Of a DNA stretch of 64,000 bases, positions 12,440 through 24,535 are shown piece by piece (position 1 is the first letter of the stretch; each line of letters opens with the position of its first letter). The position numbers were made by a program, and so were the translations under genes. Source of the stretch: Anaeramoeba flamelloides. Its lineage: Eukaryota; Metamonada; Anaeramoebidae. Under the pieces are notes generated by a model that saw only the letters and a program-made list of their open reading frames with translations, made no database searches and was not told the origin of the DNA. The DNA is taken from the NCBI GenBank assembly GCA_027625915.1, contig JANTQA010000048.1:372001-436000 (forward strand), read 5' to 3'.

Positions 12440-13949
12440 TTAAGTGTTTAGCGTCACCATAGATTTCTCTATAATCAAAGTCTGTTGTAATTGGGTGTAA
12501 ATGGTATTAGTTCACCATGGCTCAAATAGCTCTAATAAAAAATCTATTATAAATCTTAGTGTATAAATAAATTATTATATTTTTTACTACTGAAAACATT
12601 TAAAATTTTCATTTTAAAATTTTTTTTTTTAATTCCTTTTCCTAATACAAAAATAGAAACCCAAAATAATAGTATTACGTTATCTAATGATTAATATTCA
12701 GAACTTCCAAAAGTAACTACGTTTAAGGGGTTAGCGTCTACCAAGGAGAAGCCTAGGAACAAAGTATGTTGTTATTGGGCTTAACCACATTAGTGCTACA
12801 TTGTTCAAATGTCTCCAAAAAATCGATTAGTCAAGTAGAGGAATATTGTTGATCTTATCAATGAAAAATGATCTATGTATTAGTAAAAAACTCAACAATT
12901 TCCAAATAAAATCTGCTTTTCGCAATAAATTTAAAGGTTGAATCATCAATATTCAGACTATAAAGTCACAAAATATCTTTCTTAAATTTGTGGCGAAATG
13001 TAGATTAGTACTAAAGAATTCGCTTTTTTTTAAAAATTAAATAATTAACCAATATATTTTTTTTGAAAAATTATTTCTCAAATCATGCAAATATATTGAC
13101 TCAACAAGTATCTTTATCAAAAGCAAACAAAACCAATCAGTCTTTGTGTTTTTATGTTGATAATTATTGAGTTAATCTTTGAAATTCAAAATTTATAAAA
13201 ATAGTTACTTTTGGAGTTTCTAAATCTAAATTATTAAATATCGGAATACTTTATTTTGAGTTTCTATTTTTAGATTTGGAAGCGGAATTAAAAAAAAATT
13301 ACAAAATGATAATTTTTATTTGTGATCATTAGTAAAAAATATAATAATTTATTGTACAATAAGATTTATAATAGATTTTTTAAAGCTATTTGAGCCATGG
13401 CGAACTAATATCATTTACACCCAATTACAACATACTTTGATTATGGAGAAATTTATGGTGACACTAATCCCTTAATTAATTTTTTAATTCAAAAGATTAA
13501 CTCAATAATTATCAACATAAAAAACCCAAAGATTGATTATTTTTTTTTTTCCTTTTATAAAGCAAATTGTAATATCAATAAATTCCGAGTATTAAAATAA
13601 TAATTGGTCAAAAAAATATATTCGTTAATTCATTAATTTCTAAAAATCGAATTTTTTTTCAACTAATCTACATTTCACCACAAATTTAAGAAAGATATTT
13701 TTTAACTTTGGAGTCTGAATAATGATAATTCAGCCTTTAAATGTATTGTGAAATTCAGATTTTATTCTGAAATTGTTGAGTTTTTTACTAATACATAGAT
13801 CATTTTTAATTGATGTGATCAACAAATATTCCTCTACTTGACTAATCGATTTTTTAGAGACATTTGAACAATGTAGCACTAATGTGGTAAGGTCTAATAA
13901 CAAAATACTTTGTTCCTAGGCTTCTCCTTCATAGACCATAATCCCTTAA
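12440..13949 (+). mobile_element. Element Z, outer copy, interrupted by an inverted copy of itself
   Basis: The outer copy consists of a left part (12440-12722) and a right part (13476-13949), about 757 bp together. Its ends are TTAAGTGTTTAGCGTCACC and the inverse of a TTAAGGGATTATG-type end. Each half aligns inverted to the opposite half of the inner element, showing that both are one family. No coding capacity. The TTAA termini could reflect a TTAA or TA target. Confidence 0.8.
12723..13475 (-). mobile_element. Element Z, inner inverted copy
   Basis: A 753-bp element running from TTAAGGGGTTAGCG to CACTAATCCCTTAA, inserted in reverse orientation into the outer Z copy. Its uninterrupted internal junction (about 13185-13215) supplies the empty-site sequence for the insertion. 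Confidence 0.8.
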
Positions 13950-13954
13950 AAGAT

Positions 13955-14260
13955 CAATTTTCAATTTATATAACAAGATCTTACAATTTTTAGATTAAAA
14001 TAGAAGATAGAATATTTTTCAAAACTTTGAATAAAAAGTTCTTTTCTGACTTCGAGAATGACAGTATTATCAACAAGATAGACTTCGTTTTTAAAAATAA
14101 ACATTTTTCTTGAAAACTTTTCTTTTCCAGGGAAAGATAACAATTGAAAACAATATCAAAAATAAGTTGGAAAACTGCACTTAAAAACACATTTGAAGAA
14201 AAAACCACAGTAAAAGTTTGAAAAAAAAACATAAAATTCAACACGGGTTATTTAATACTG
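13955..14260 (+). mobile_element. Partial element of family I
   Basis: About 300 bp that aligns in inverse orientation to 26880-27175. The right end is CAACACGGGTTATTTA followed by ATACTG and TA. The left part is missing where the Z elements lie. It resembles a mariner-type terminus beginning CAGT when read inward. Confidence 0.7.
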
Positions 14261-14454
14261 TAAATGTTAAAAAACTGTGTAAAATGGGATATGATTCAAA
14301 AGGTTTTTTCTCTTGAGTTATTCTGTAATTGGAGAGATGAGATTACATAATCAGAAATTGAATTGAATTTATCAATAAAGAGTTTTCCTAAAATTGAATG
14401 TGGGTTGTGTTCTTGGTTTATATATACATGGGGATTTTTTCATTTAAATCAGTA

Positions 14455-14628
14455 TTTGAATTACAAATGGGAAAAAATTTTCACTTCTTTTTCTTTTTTT
14501 TTTTCTCGTTTTCTTTTTTGCTTTTAGATTTTTTAAAGAGCTAAGCTTTAGTTTATCGAATCCCCAAGAAAAAGGAAAGGGAAAAGGAAGTTAAAAAATT
14601 CGTCATTTATATTTAAGATATGGTACTC
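14455..14628. mobile_element. Small MITE family L, copy 1
   Basis: A 174-bp inverted-repeat element flanked by TA (14453-14454 and 14629-14630). The left end is TTTGAATTACAAATGGG, then an AAATTTTCACTTC block; the right end is a degraded inverse. Second copy at 19060. Confidence 0.65.
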
Positions 14629-14899
14629 AGTGAATAAACCGAAAGGTATATTGAAGAATGGCAAAAAAGATGATCTAATAAAATTTATTACTATTTAAAT
14701 TTCAAAAACTAGTAATTGGTTTTGGAAAAAAGTGGCAATAATTGTGATTAAATCAATAAACAGAACTACACACTTAGTCTTCAAAGATCAAAGTCCACCC
14801 CATAATACTGTTAATTGTAAAATAAAAAAATAAAAATTTTCATTCAACGTTCCTAAAAACACCTCTCTCCATGAATTTAAATAAAACACCAAAAGTCCC

Positions 14900-15060
14900 A
14901 ATTCTAAAAATGAAATTAAAAATTTAAGCTGATTGTAAGAATTAAAAAATTTGAAATTTTACTTCTATTATTTAAAAAATCTTTTTTTGGAAAACTGAAT
15001 GAAAATTTTGTTCCATTTATTTTTCAACAAATAGTATTTCGAGTTTCTACTTTTTGAAAA
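14900..15060 (+). repeat. Dispersed repeat J, copy 1
   Basis: About 160 bp aligning to 18330-18475; the best core is ATGAAAATTTTGTTCCATTT followed by ATTTTnnAACAAATAGTATTT. Element type unknown. One copy is upstream of G-alpha, the other inside its large intron. Confidence 0.6.
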
Positions 15061-16150
15061 AAATAAACGAGAAAAAAAGTTAAATACAAGTTTTTCTCTT
15101 AAAAAAATTATGGAAAATTAAAAGTCAGCAAGTTTACTAAAGGTAAAAAATAAATGATAAAAGACAATATGGTGGTTTCAGTACCATAATAAGTTTTGAG
15201 TTAACTCCCTTGGAGTAAAGGGATTTGATTTGATCGAACTATTCAATAAGAAATTTGTTTCAAAAATTCGACTATTTTTTGAGATATCTAAAACAATAAA
15301 TCTGATCTTGGATTAAAGTGGAGAATAAAAATAGATTTTGTAAGTTAAACCGAAGAATTTAAAGGATTTATTCTTAAAAGTTCACTTGTATCTTTCTCTT
15401 ATTGTTTTTTCTTTTTGTTCTCCAGGAGTTTCACTCGAAAAACCTTGTTTCACTTTTTTATTTCTTTTACTGTTTTGAGCAATTTCTTTTTAAAATTAGT
15501 TGCAAACAAAAATCTAAAAAACAGAAAAATCACCTTTTCTCAAATTTAATGTCAAAAGTGAGTTTTACAGTGTTTGTTAATCAAAAAATAATTAAGACAA
15601 AATTTTTTTATATTGAAAAATAGAAAAAGAGAATTCTGGGTTAACAGGTGAAGTTTCAAGTTGTAGTGGTTAAAGTGGTTTCTAGAACTCTTTCAGTTCA
15701 CAAAAGATTTAAATTTTTCTAAATATTGAAGGAGAAAAAGAGAAATAAAAATTAAGAGATTTATTTTTCCACAAATGGTAAAGATAATTGCATCAAGAAG
15801 CTTTGAAATGTTCAAAAAAATTCAGGATAGCAAAATATAAACTCAAAACAGAAACAAAAATTAGTGTGTAGAAAATATTACTTACATAACCCATTTCTAC
15901 TTTCTAGATTAATTTCATTACCAAAAATGTATGGAAATATTTTAACTGGTTTTAGCTTTTAACTTTTCATCATCAAAAACAAAAAGAGTAAATCTTTTAA
16001 TTTCTCAAAAAAAATAAAGATGAAACACCCAAAAACAATCCTTTCAAGGAATTACATCGCTTCACCAACAAACGGACACAGAATCTAAAATATTTTCATT
16101 TTAACAAATTATTCGATTTTATTTTACTCTTTTTAATATTTCAAAAAAAA

Positions 16151-19100
16151 ATGGGAAATTCTTGTACATCCGAAACACTCGAAGACAAAGAGGAAAGATT
16201 AAAAAACAGAAGAATTGAAGACCTATTACGTAAACACAAACAGGCGTTTGATCACGAGGTCAAAATCCTATTACTAGGAGCTGGTGAGTCTGGAAAATCA
16301 ACAGTTTTCAAGCAAATGAAACTTTTACAAGACAATGAGTTTGATCACGAGACAATTCAATCCATGAAAGAGATTGTGAGGGACAATATCGTCTCCAACC
16401 TTCTAGCAATCTTGAGGAGCTCTAAAATCTTAAACGTTAAACTGGAACATCCGGTAAATATATCACCCATATTTTTTTTTTTTTTATATAGAAGTGAAAA
16501 TAGAATTTGTTTCAATTCCTTTTATTCTATAAAACACAGAAAAAGGAAAAATTAACAATCTTTGAAACCAAAAGAAATCTCATAAAAAAAAAAAAACAAC
16601 AACCACTTCTCTTTTTTGGCTAACTCAATAGGAAGAAGCTGAAAAATATATTTCCTACAAAATTGGGTTAACAAAATGGACTCAAGAAACATACAAGCTA
16701 ACAAAAATGCTTTGGGAAGACAGTGGGGTCAAAGAAACTTTGAAAATTGATGATCCCAAAAGGATGATTGGTGATTCGTGTTCCTAGTAAGAGAAACTTT
16801 TTTCTTTTTTTTATTTTTTTCCTCAAACCATACAATCTATTTCTTCCATTTTTTAACCCTTGAGGTTATGTTTTTAACAATCGAAATTTCTGATCAACTA
16901 AATTTTCTTTTGTTTGCAATTTTGTGTTTAATGTGTACTTTTTCTTAATTGCTTTTTTGCTCAAACTTAGTTTTTTTGATGCCTTAGATAGAATCGGAGA
17001 GAAAGACTATGTTCCAACAAACGAAGATGTGTTACGAGCAAGGGTGAGAACGACTGGTTTACAAGAAGCTCGATTCAAGATCGGAAAATTTGAATTTTTG
17101 CTTTGTGATGTAATACTTTCGACTTAAATTTTTTTTCTTTTTCTGATTTTTTCAAAATTTTTTTTTATCTTGGTAAAGTTGGATCACACAAAAATTCTTC
17201 TTTACAATTTTTAGAACCTCGACTTTAATATTTAAAATTTAATTGACTTTGCCTGATTGTACTGCTCAAGATTTTTACAGACAACCCACACACCACATAG
17301 TATTTCTCATGCCACAACTTTTTATTGGACACATTGGAATTTACTTTCCAAACTACTTCAGCATTTACCTTCAAATTACGATCTTTTATATTACTTCAGG
17401 TTTTGACAATCTTTTATACATCCTAAAATATATTTTTTTTTTAAAATAGGTACAATTTTTGATTTATTTTTAAAAATTTTATTAGGATCTAAAACCTCAC
17501 AAACCAAGTCCTGAAAACCACATCCAAGAGGATGCTGTTAAGGGTCAAGTCATTACAGTTATAAAAAATTTACTGAAATGGATTAAATAAATTTTGTAAT
17601 TTTTATGATCCTAATAAACAATCAAAAACCAACCAACCTATGATATACGATCGATCTCACAAAAATTAACAATCAAAAAAAGAGGACATTTTTAGAAAAA
17701 AAAAGCTAAATTGAAACACTCAATTTCCAATTAGAATGGCTAGAATATATAATTTTGAAAAGAGTTGTATTCTTTTTGAATTGTCTGCTCTTTGGCACTT
17801 TTTGAGATCTTGAAGATTTTTTTTTTTTTCTTTTTTTTCTTTTCTCAAATGAGTTATTTTTTTCTCTAGAATGTTACAAAATTATTACTTTATCAAATAT
17901 ATCAAGTTACATAATGACAACCTTGATTAAATAGAATTAAATTGATTATTTACTTCAAAAAAAACAATTAGATGTCAAATTTAAGAAATTTTAAACATTT
18001 GGTAAGATAAAACAAGAAAAGAGTTTCATTTTTTTGTAATTTTGATTTTTTAGAATTTGAGAATGATTTTAAACTACTTTTTTAAATTGAATTTTTTGTC
18101 AATGAGATCCTCTCAAAATTTTTTATTTGTTATTTGAATTTTGTCAATCAAAAGAGGGCAATTTCACAATACCCTTTTTTGGTTTAAAGGAACTCCTTGA
18201 GTATGGAGCAAATCCACGATAAATGACTTGACCCTTAATTACAAAATAAAATGATCAAAATTATTATTCATTTTTCCACAAATAATCATTTTCCAAGAAT
18301 TATAATAAATCATCAAAATCCACTCAATTGTAAAAGAGGAATTTATAATTTAGACTTCTTTTTCTGAATTTAAAATTTGAAATGTTACATGATTTATAAA
18401 ATCATTTTTGGAAAGTTTAATGAAAATTTTGTTCCATTTATTTTGTAACAAATAGTATTTGTCCAATTAGTTTTTCATTAAATCACACTCGATAATTTCC
18501 TATTTCTCTTTTTTATTTATGGTATACTCTTTGGAAAGTTAACTTTTTCTTTCAAAACTTGTTGAAATCTTACAAAAAAGACAATAAATCGAAAATTTCT
18601 TTTTAATATTAACCATTGTGGAAAAAAAGTGAAACAGGGAAAAAAAGTGAAACATGGTTTTTCATTGGGAACATTAATTGAAAACGAAAAGTAAAATCAA
18701 TTAAAAGAAGAAAACAATTAACTTCAAATAATAACCGATTAGATTATTTCCAATCAAACCAAACAATTCAATTTAAAAAATACTTTCATATTGAAATTGT
18801 TCATAGTGGTTTTGGAGATCCCAAAAATAATTAAATTTTTTGAAAAAATTTTTAATAATTGATCAATCAAAGAAAAACCCCTACCATAGAATAGTATTAA
18901 AAAACTATTACTGTGTTGAATCCTTCATTTTTTCTTTCTTTATTTATTTATTCTTTTATTAATGGATCTTGATTTAAATTTTCAGGTTTGGTTAATGTTC
19001 CCAATGAAAAACCATGTTTCACTTTTTTTCACTATTTCACTTTTTTTCCACAATGGTTATTTGAATTATAAATAGGAATAATTTTCACTTCATTTTCGTT

Positions 19101-20793
19101 TTCCCCTTTCCAAAACCAATATAATAGAGTTTTTAAATTACAACTCACTTCTTTGAAAACCCTATTTATAAAAGAAAAACATGTAAAAGGAAGTGAAAAT
19201 TTTAACCCATTTATAATTCAAATACCAGTAAACAAATTTTTTTGCTCAAAAATCAAAGGCAATTTTACCTTCATTTTAAAGATTATCAATAAAGATACAT
19301 AAACTTTGCAAAATTTTAGTTGTATTGCAGAAAACTCGATAATAAATAATATACATTCTTATCATAAAAGTTCAAGTTTATTTGAGGGAATTTTCCTCAA
19401 ACAAAACTCAAAGTTGGTTAATTATTAAATATATAGAAGAGGATTTGATATTAAATAATATACTGTTTCATCAACAAGACCCGATTTAATTTGAGGGAAA
19501 ATTTTTTTAAAATGAAAGTAAAATTGCTTCTAATTTTTGAGCAAAAATTTTTGTTTAAAAAACAAATTTTCGCTTTTTTATCTTTTTTTTTTTTTTTTAG
19601 TTAGATTTCGACAAGTTTCTATGAAAGAGTTAACTTTTCGTTGGGTATACTGTAAATACAAAAGGGGAATTTGAAATTAATGAAAATACTTAAGCCAATA
19701 TTAGCACAAAAGTACTAATAACCCAGTAAATTTAACAGTTTACCGATAAACTAAAACCACTCTTAATAACTACTTGTTGGCGTGGGGGAAATACAATGGA
19801 ACAAAAAATAAAAACAAAAAAATAATATCTTTTACACCAAAAAAATTAGAATAGCCTGTGAATAAAAGATCATAAACACCTTAATAATATACAATGTAAT
19901 TTTTTTAAAGGTATCTGTTGAATTCCTTTGGTGTGTACAACTTTAAGTTTTTTTTTTTTTTTTTTTTTTTTTTGGAAATGAAAAAAACAATCTTTTTCAA
20001 ATCTTACAATTCAACAGTTATTGGCATTTTTCTTTTAACTTTCTGTGATTTTTGTGACTTTTTTTCTGATAATGGGATTATTCACATTTATAGTGGAAAC
20101 CTAGTAAAAGGACAAAATAATATCGAAGGGAAGAAGAAAGTAAAGATTAAAAATTAATTGATGAACAAAATATTATTTAAAATGTTGGAAATTCAATATT
20201 ATTCGCATCTTAGATGATAAACAATAATAATGAGGTTCTTGGGATATAATTGAACTTAAATTTAATTTTCTAATGATATGAAAAAAAAAAAAAAAAAAAA
20301 AACAAATAATTAAAATAAATAGGTTGGTGGACAACGGAATGAAAGAAGAAAATGGATTCATGTTTTTGATAACATAACATCTGTACTTTTTTGCACATCT
20401 TTGACTGGCTATTCAGAAGTCTTGAGAGAAGATTTCAACACCATACGGATGGAGGAATCAATGAATTTATTTTCAGAAGTCTGTAGATCCCCACATTTTA
20501 AAAAGGCTTCTATTATTCTATTTTTCAACAAATTTGATTTATTTAACGAGAAAATTAAAACCACCCATCTAAATACATTTTTCCAAGATTATCAGGGTAA
20601 TAACGAAAGTGAAGAAGCAATAACTTATATAACAGAAAAATTCCTTAACGCTGGAGTAAACAAATTTAAAAAAAAGAGAGATATTTTCTCATATACAACA
20701 ACCGCAGTTGATACAAAAAATATTAAATATATTTTTAGTTCAGTTAGTAATACAATTATGCAGCAAGCGCTTGAAGGAATAGACATGATTTAA
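16151..20793 (+). CDS. Heterotrimeric G protein alpha subunit, four exons
   Basis: GTP-binding alpha subunit that couples seven-helix receptors to effectors at the plasma membrane. Exons inferred: 16151-16453, 16632-16786, 16971-17109, 20323-20793. Donors are GTAAAT, GTAAGA and GTAATA; all acceptors end in AG. The join encodes 355 residues, normal for the family. G2, N3 and C5 (MGNSC) are candidate myristoylation and palmitoylation sites. P-loop GAGESGKST 43-51; switch I RVRTTG with R177 and T180; switch II DVGGQR with catalytic Q203; NKFD 268-271; TTAVDTKN as the G5 region, where the usual Cys is absent. The C-terminus (GIDMI) lacks the Cys modified by pertussis toxin. Intron 3 (17110-20322) is 3.2 kb and full of MITEs; the other two are under 200 bp. 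All key catalytic residues are present. Confidence 0.95.
17538..18238. mobile_element. Element N, bounded by TTAAGGG ends
   Basis: A 701-bp element in G-alpha intron 3. A 17-bp perfect terminal inverted repeat, TTAAGGGTCAAGTCATT, lies at 17538 and its inverse ends at 18238. No coding capacity. It shares the TTAA-GGG boundary with Z and FE. Confidence 0.7.
18330..18475 (+). repeat. Dispersed repeat J, copy 2
   Basis: Matches 14900-15060, with the core AAAATTTTGTTCCATTTATT in both. Lies in G-alpha intron 3 between elements N and K. Confidence 0.6.
18612..19057. mobile_element. MITE family K
   Basis: A 446-bp element flanked by TA (18610-18611 and 19058-19059) with terminal inverted repeats of about 68 bp that are nearly identical (ACCATTGTGGAAAAAAAGTG at the end). 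Each arm contains an internal direct repeat of AAAAAAAGTGAAA. The low arm divergence suggests fairly recent insertion. Sits in G-alpha intron 3. Confidence 0.85.
19060..19222. mobile_element. Small MITE family L, copy 2
   Basis: A 163-bp inverted-repeat element (TTTGAATTATAAATAGG ... CCATTTATAATTCAAA) flanked by TA at 19058-19059 and 19223-19224. It abuts K and shares its TA. Related copy at 14455. Confidence 0.75.
19231..19555. mobile_element. MITE family M
   Basis: A 325-bp element flanked by TA (19229-19230 and 19556-19557). Terminal inverted repeats of about 50 bp, outer end AACAAATTTTTTTGCTCAAA. Starts 6 bp beyond the TA that closes L. Confidence 0.8.
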
Positions 20794-21026
20794 ACTTGTA
20801 AAATTTTCACCCCTGTTATTATTTACATTTAACATTTTTATATATTATTCTAAAATTTAAAAAAAAAAGTATAATATTATATATTATTATTATATATCCA
20901 TATAGATATGATTAAATATAAAGAAGAATAATTAATCTAATTATTAGGACAAATAAATTTTTTTTTTTTTTTTAACTTTTCATTTTATCATAAAAATCAG
21001 CTCATATTTTATTTTTTTAATTACTA

Positions 21027-21556
21027 AACCCCATTCCCAAAATTTGGACACACCCAAAACCAAAAATAGGTAAAAAAAAAAAACACTTTATTATATTTTT
21101 CCAAACCTAATATAAAACCACATTTAAGCAACCCAGTATTAATGTTTTAATAAGTAATAATTTTAATTCAAATAAACGAAAAAAATAGAAAACTAAAAAA
21201 ATAAAAAAATGGTGTGTCCAAAATAATAAAACAAGTAGAAAAAAAAATGTATTGGTAGATTTTTTGAAATTTCATAAACAATTATTGTTCAATCAAATTA
21301 TAAGATATCATCGAGAAATTGTATGTGATTTTTCTATTTAACAAACTCTATACTAACCTTCTATCAACCATTGAAAAAAAATTCCAGATCTAAAAAAACA
21401 GATTAGGTAACTGTAAAAAAGGAAATGTAAACAAAACAAAAAAGAAAAAAAATGAAATAGTTTGTAAATTCAAAATTCTTTCCAAATTGAATTTAAAGTG
21501 TGGTATTGTTATTCTTTCAACTGTTTAAACTGTGTCCAAATTTTTGTAATATAGTT
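21027..21556 (+). mobile_element. MITE family B, copy 1 (complete)
   Basis: A 530-bp element flanked by TA (21025-21026 and 21557-21558). The left end AACCCCATTCCCAAAATTTG and the right end are inverted; an internal inverted copy GGTGTGTCCAAAAT lies at 21211. It shares overall plan and length with family A, so A and B are sister families. Confidence 0.85.
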
Positions 21557-22260
21557 TAATTAGGGAAAGGTGACTATACAAAATTACCTTATGTTTGCCC
21601 GTTTTTTTTCCAGAATTCAAAAGAATAAAATAAAAATCAAAGATTTTACTCATATTCTTTCGAATTCTGAAAAGTCATAATTAGTTTTTTTTAATTTAAG
21701 AAACAATAAGAATATTTCATAAATTTTCTTTCAATTTAGAAAATTAAAAAAAAACCTATGCACTTGATGGCACTCTAATACACTTCACCTTAAGTTTTTT
21801 TTTAATTTACTGTTTATGTTCGAAATCTATTGATTTTCCAAATAAATAAAAAACTTAAAAAAACCTGACGAAAATTAATAGATTTCCCAAATAAAATAGA
21901 AACCCCCCCAAAAAAACCTAGAACACTTCACATTTAAAAGAGAAAACCTCAAAAAAACCAAGAACACTTGACAAATAAAAAAATAAACCTCAAGAAAACA
22001 TAGGCACTCCACAGCGCTTGGCAGCACTTGGATAGACTCTACGTCACTTGCTGGTCTCTAAATTTATTTATTTTTTTTTTTTTCAGATTAATAATAATAA
22101 TGCTAGGTATGATAAAAACTCTTAGAATAACTTTTCTCTCAAAAATTAGAAGAAATAAATTTTATTTTTAAACAAAGACAAGAAAAAGAGAAACTGTGAC
22201 AAGAAATAAAAGTGGTAAAAAAAAATAATAAATCTCCAATTTAAAAGTTTTTTTTACAAG
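21557..22260. mobile_element. Family G hairpin element, copy 2
   Basis: Starts right after B1. Contains a hairpin built on TTTTCCAGAATTCAAAAGAA and its inverse, a poly-A/T-rich hairpin, then an iterated tail of CACTT/CACTC words at about 21990-22050. The region 22090-22200 matches the right part of the copine-intron copy (32340-32470). Boundaries approximate. Confidence 0.6.
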
Positions 22261-22682
22261 CCACAAGTATTGCGTTTATTATTGAAAGTTTCCATTTAGA
22301 TCAAAATTTTCTTTATTACAATAATTTGTTATAATAAAGAGGTCTAAATACTTAACCAACTTGAGAGCAAATTAAATATGTTACTTAATCAAATTTAAAA
22401 TTAAAACTTTATACATAAGTTAGACACATGCAGCACGGGGTTAATTAGTATAAGAATTGGTTTATCAAATTTTGTTTTTGTTGGTTTTTTATTTTTTTTT
22501 CTTTGTCAATACCCCACATACCACAGATTTGTACTCAAAAGTAATTTCGATTATTTCGGAAATTATTCAATTTTAAGGGTTATTGGTATAAAAGCACTAA
22601 TAACTTCAAAAATGAGAAAATAATTGAAGAAATATCTTCTTAGATGTATTCAGAAGGACTTGATTAGTGATATGTTAAAGTA

Positions 22683-24431
22683 AACTCGATTCAAAATTTT
22701 TAAGTCACCAAAAATTTGATTTAATCAATTCTCGAAGAAATACTAAATTAGAGCAATTCATTAATTTGAAATAGTAATAATTGTTTATAAATTAGAAAAC
22801 TAAACAAAAAAATAAACAATTATCAATACTAATAAATTATTGGTGTGTTAAAAATTTTTGAGAGAACAAAACAAAAAAATACAGGCTTTGATGAGAACAA
22901 ATATTATCATGATATTATAAATCAATTCACGGTAATATTAAAAAATACCAAGATTAGTCCTACTTTATCTAGAAAAAACATAAAATTGCATTATTCCACA
23001 TTATCTCAATACAATAATTTATAATGAAAATTATAAAATTGTTCTTTTGAAATCAACTTTAAAAAATATGACTTTTACATTACTTTCACCCTTTAAATCT
23101 ATGAGAAAGTGTTTGCAAGTGATGTGAATTGTCTTCAAGCGTTTGAAAGTTTTGAAACACAGTAAAACTTTCATAAACGGAATGGGTTTGTTTGTTGTAG
23201 AAAAAAAATTTTTTTTCTTTTCGTTTTTTTTAAAAATATAAAATCTAAAACAAATTTTATGCTCAAACTAATAATACCCCCATTTAAACAATATAATTGA
23301 ATTTAAAAAGATGTGTTTTTTTTAATGGAGTTGTTACCTTCACAAGTTAAATAAACAAAAAGAATAAAGAGTAATTTTCTTTCTTAATGGTACAAGTTGA
23401 CAAAACACTCAGACCTCTAGTTGTTTTTTCTGCCCAATACAAAGAAATGAAAGGAATAATAATAATAATAACAAGAAGAAAAAAAATGAACAAAAAAATT
23501 AATAATTGGTGATAATCTAAATAGGTTGTTGGGAAAGCTTTTGAAAAGTTATCCAACTCTCCTTTTAGCTTTCTGAGAAAAAATGAAAATATTGTAACCC
23601 AAGAACACATTCTTTAAAGAACATACAAAGGGTTGGTTGTTTTAGAAGCTAATTATTCAAAGCAATTTCCAACACCACGATTAACTGAAAAAATATTTAT
23701 TTCTCTTTATTTCTTATTGTTGTTGATCTTAAAGGATCGATCGGTTTGTCAACTAAATCACAAGAAAATACAATATTAACTCTTTGATCTGATCCTTGAT
23801 TGATCCAAGTATCTTTTTTGTTGTTTTTTCAAATAATAACTTTTTTTCACATAGTCCATTTTTTGATCAAAAAAAATTTACAATAAAAAAATTGCTCAAT
23901 TATTCCAAAAGCCATCAACTATTATATCGCGATATTTTGGCATTTATCACAATTTTATAATAATTATTACGATTTTATAGTTTATTGCAATTTTTCATAT
24001 TATTGTGATATTTTTGATTATCGCGATTAACTAAAACATCGCGATTCGATTAAGAGAATCACGATTTTTGTAATTGTATAATGAATTAAGTATTGACATC
24101 ATTATAAACTTTATTTTAATGTTAAATTTGTAAAAATTCTATTCCAGTTATTGATTGATCAAATGGTTATATACTATCAACTAATTCTATTTTGGTTCTT
24201 CTATTTGGAACAAATCATCTTTAACCTAATATCAATTATTCGAAAAAAATATTTTTCGAACGAAAAATAGGTTAAATAATTCAAAAAATAAAATACAAAT
24301 AAAAAAATAAGAGATGAAAAAATGATTTTCATATTTTGCATAAATCAAGATTAATTTTTAATTTGGATAAAATTGTATCATTGTTTTCATTTATACTGTT
24401 TTAACTATGTGAAAATTTTTACATTTTAGTA
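22683..24431 (+). mobile_element. MITE family A, copy 2, split by a 1.2-kb insert
   Basis: The left half (22683 to about 22884, TA at 22681-22682) and right half (about 24120-24431, near TA 24432-24433) together make one A element. About 1,235 bp of unrelated sequence lies between them. That insert contains one 87-codon minus-strand frame with a hydrophobic segment (23347-23610) and a block of degenerate CGCGAT words (23925-24075). Reading this as one interrupted copy is inference. Confidence 0.7.
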
Positions 24432-24535
24432 TAGAACGAAAAATAAATATATAATATTTTTTTCATAAATAATTTATTTTAATCATAGTATAAAAGATAT
24501 ATTGAACCAAAATAAAAAGGGATTTTTTTAATGTA

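Larger units (their letters stand above)
10974..16150. other. Intergenic stretch with nested transposons, no gene seen
   Basis: Spacer between the minus-strand acidic protein and the plus-strand G-alpha gene, so the two genes are divergent and share it. 12.4-14.3 kb is almost wholly repeats (C fragment, nested Z pair, I end), followed by L at 14.46 kb and J at 14.9 kb. Pyrimidine-rich tracts near 14.49-14.52 and 15.4 kb show nothing recognisable. Confidence 0.7.

Noticed and set aside
17243-17449. Open frame within G-alpha intron 3
   Set aside because: Exon 3 and exon 4 join perfectly at DVGGQR; this frame has no family similarity.
23347-23610. Candidate 87-residue membrane protein on the minus strand
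   Set aside because: Hydrophobic run is encoded largely by an AT microsatellite (AATAATAAT); not listed as a gene, only mentioned as a curiosity of the insert.
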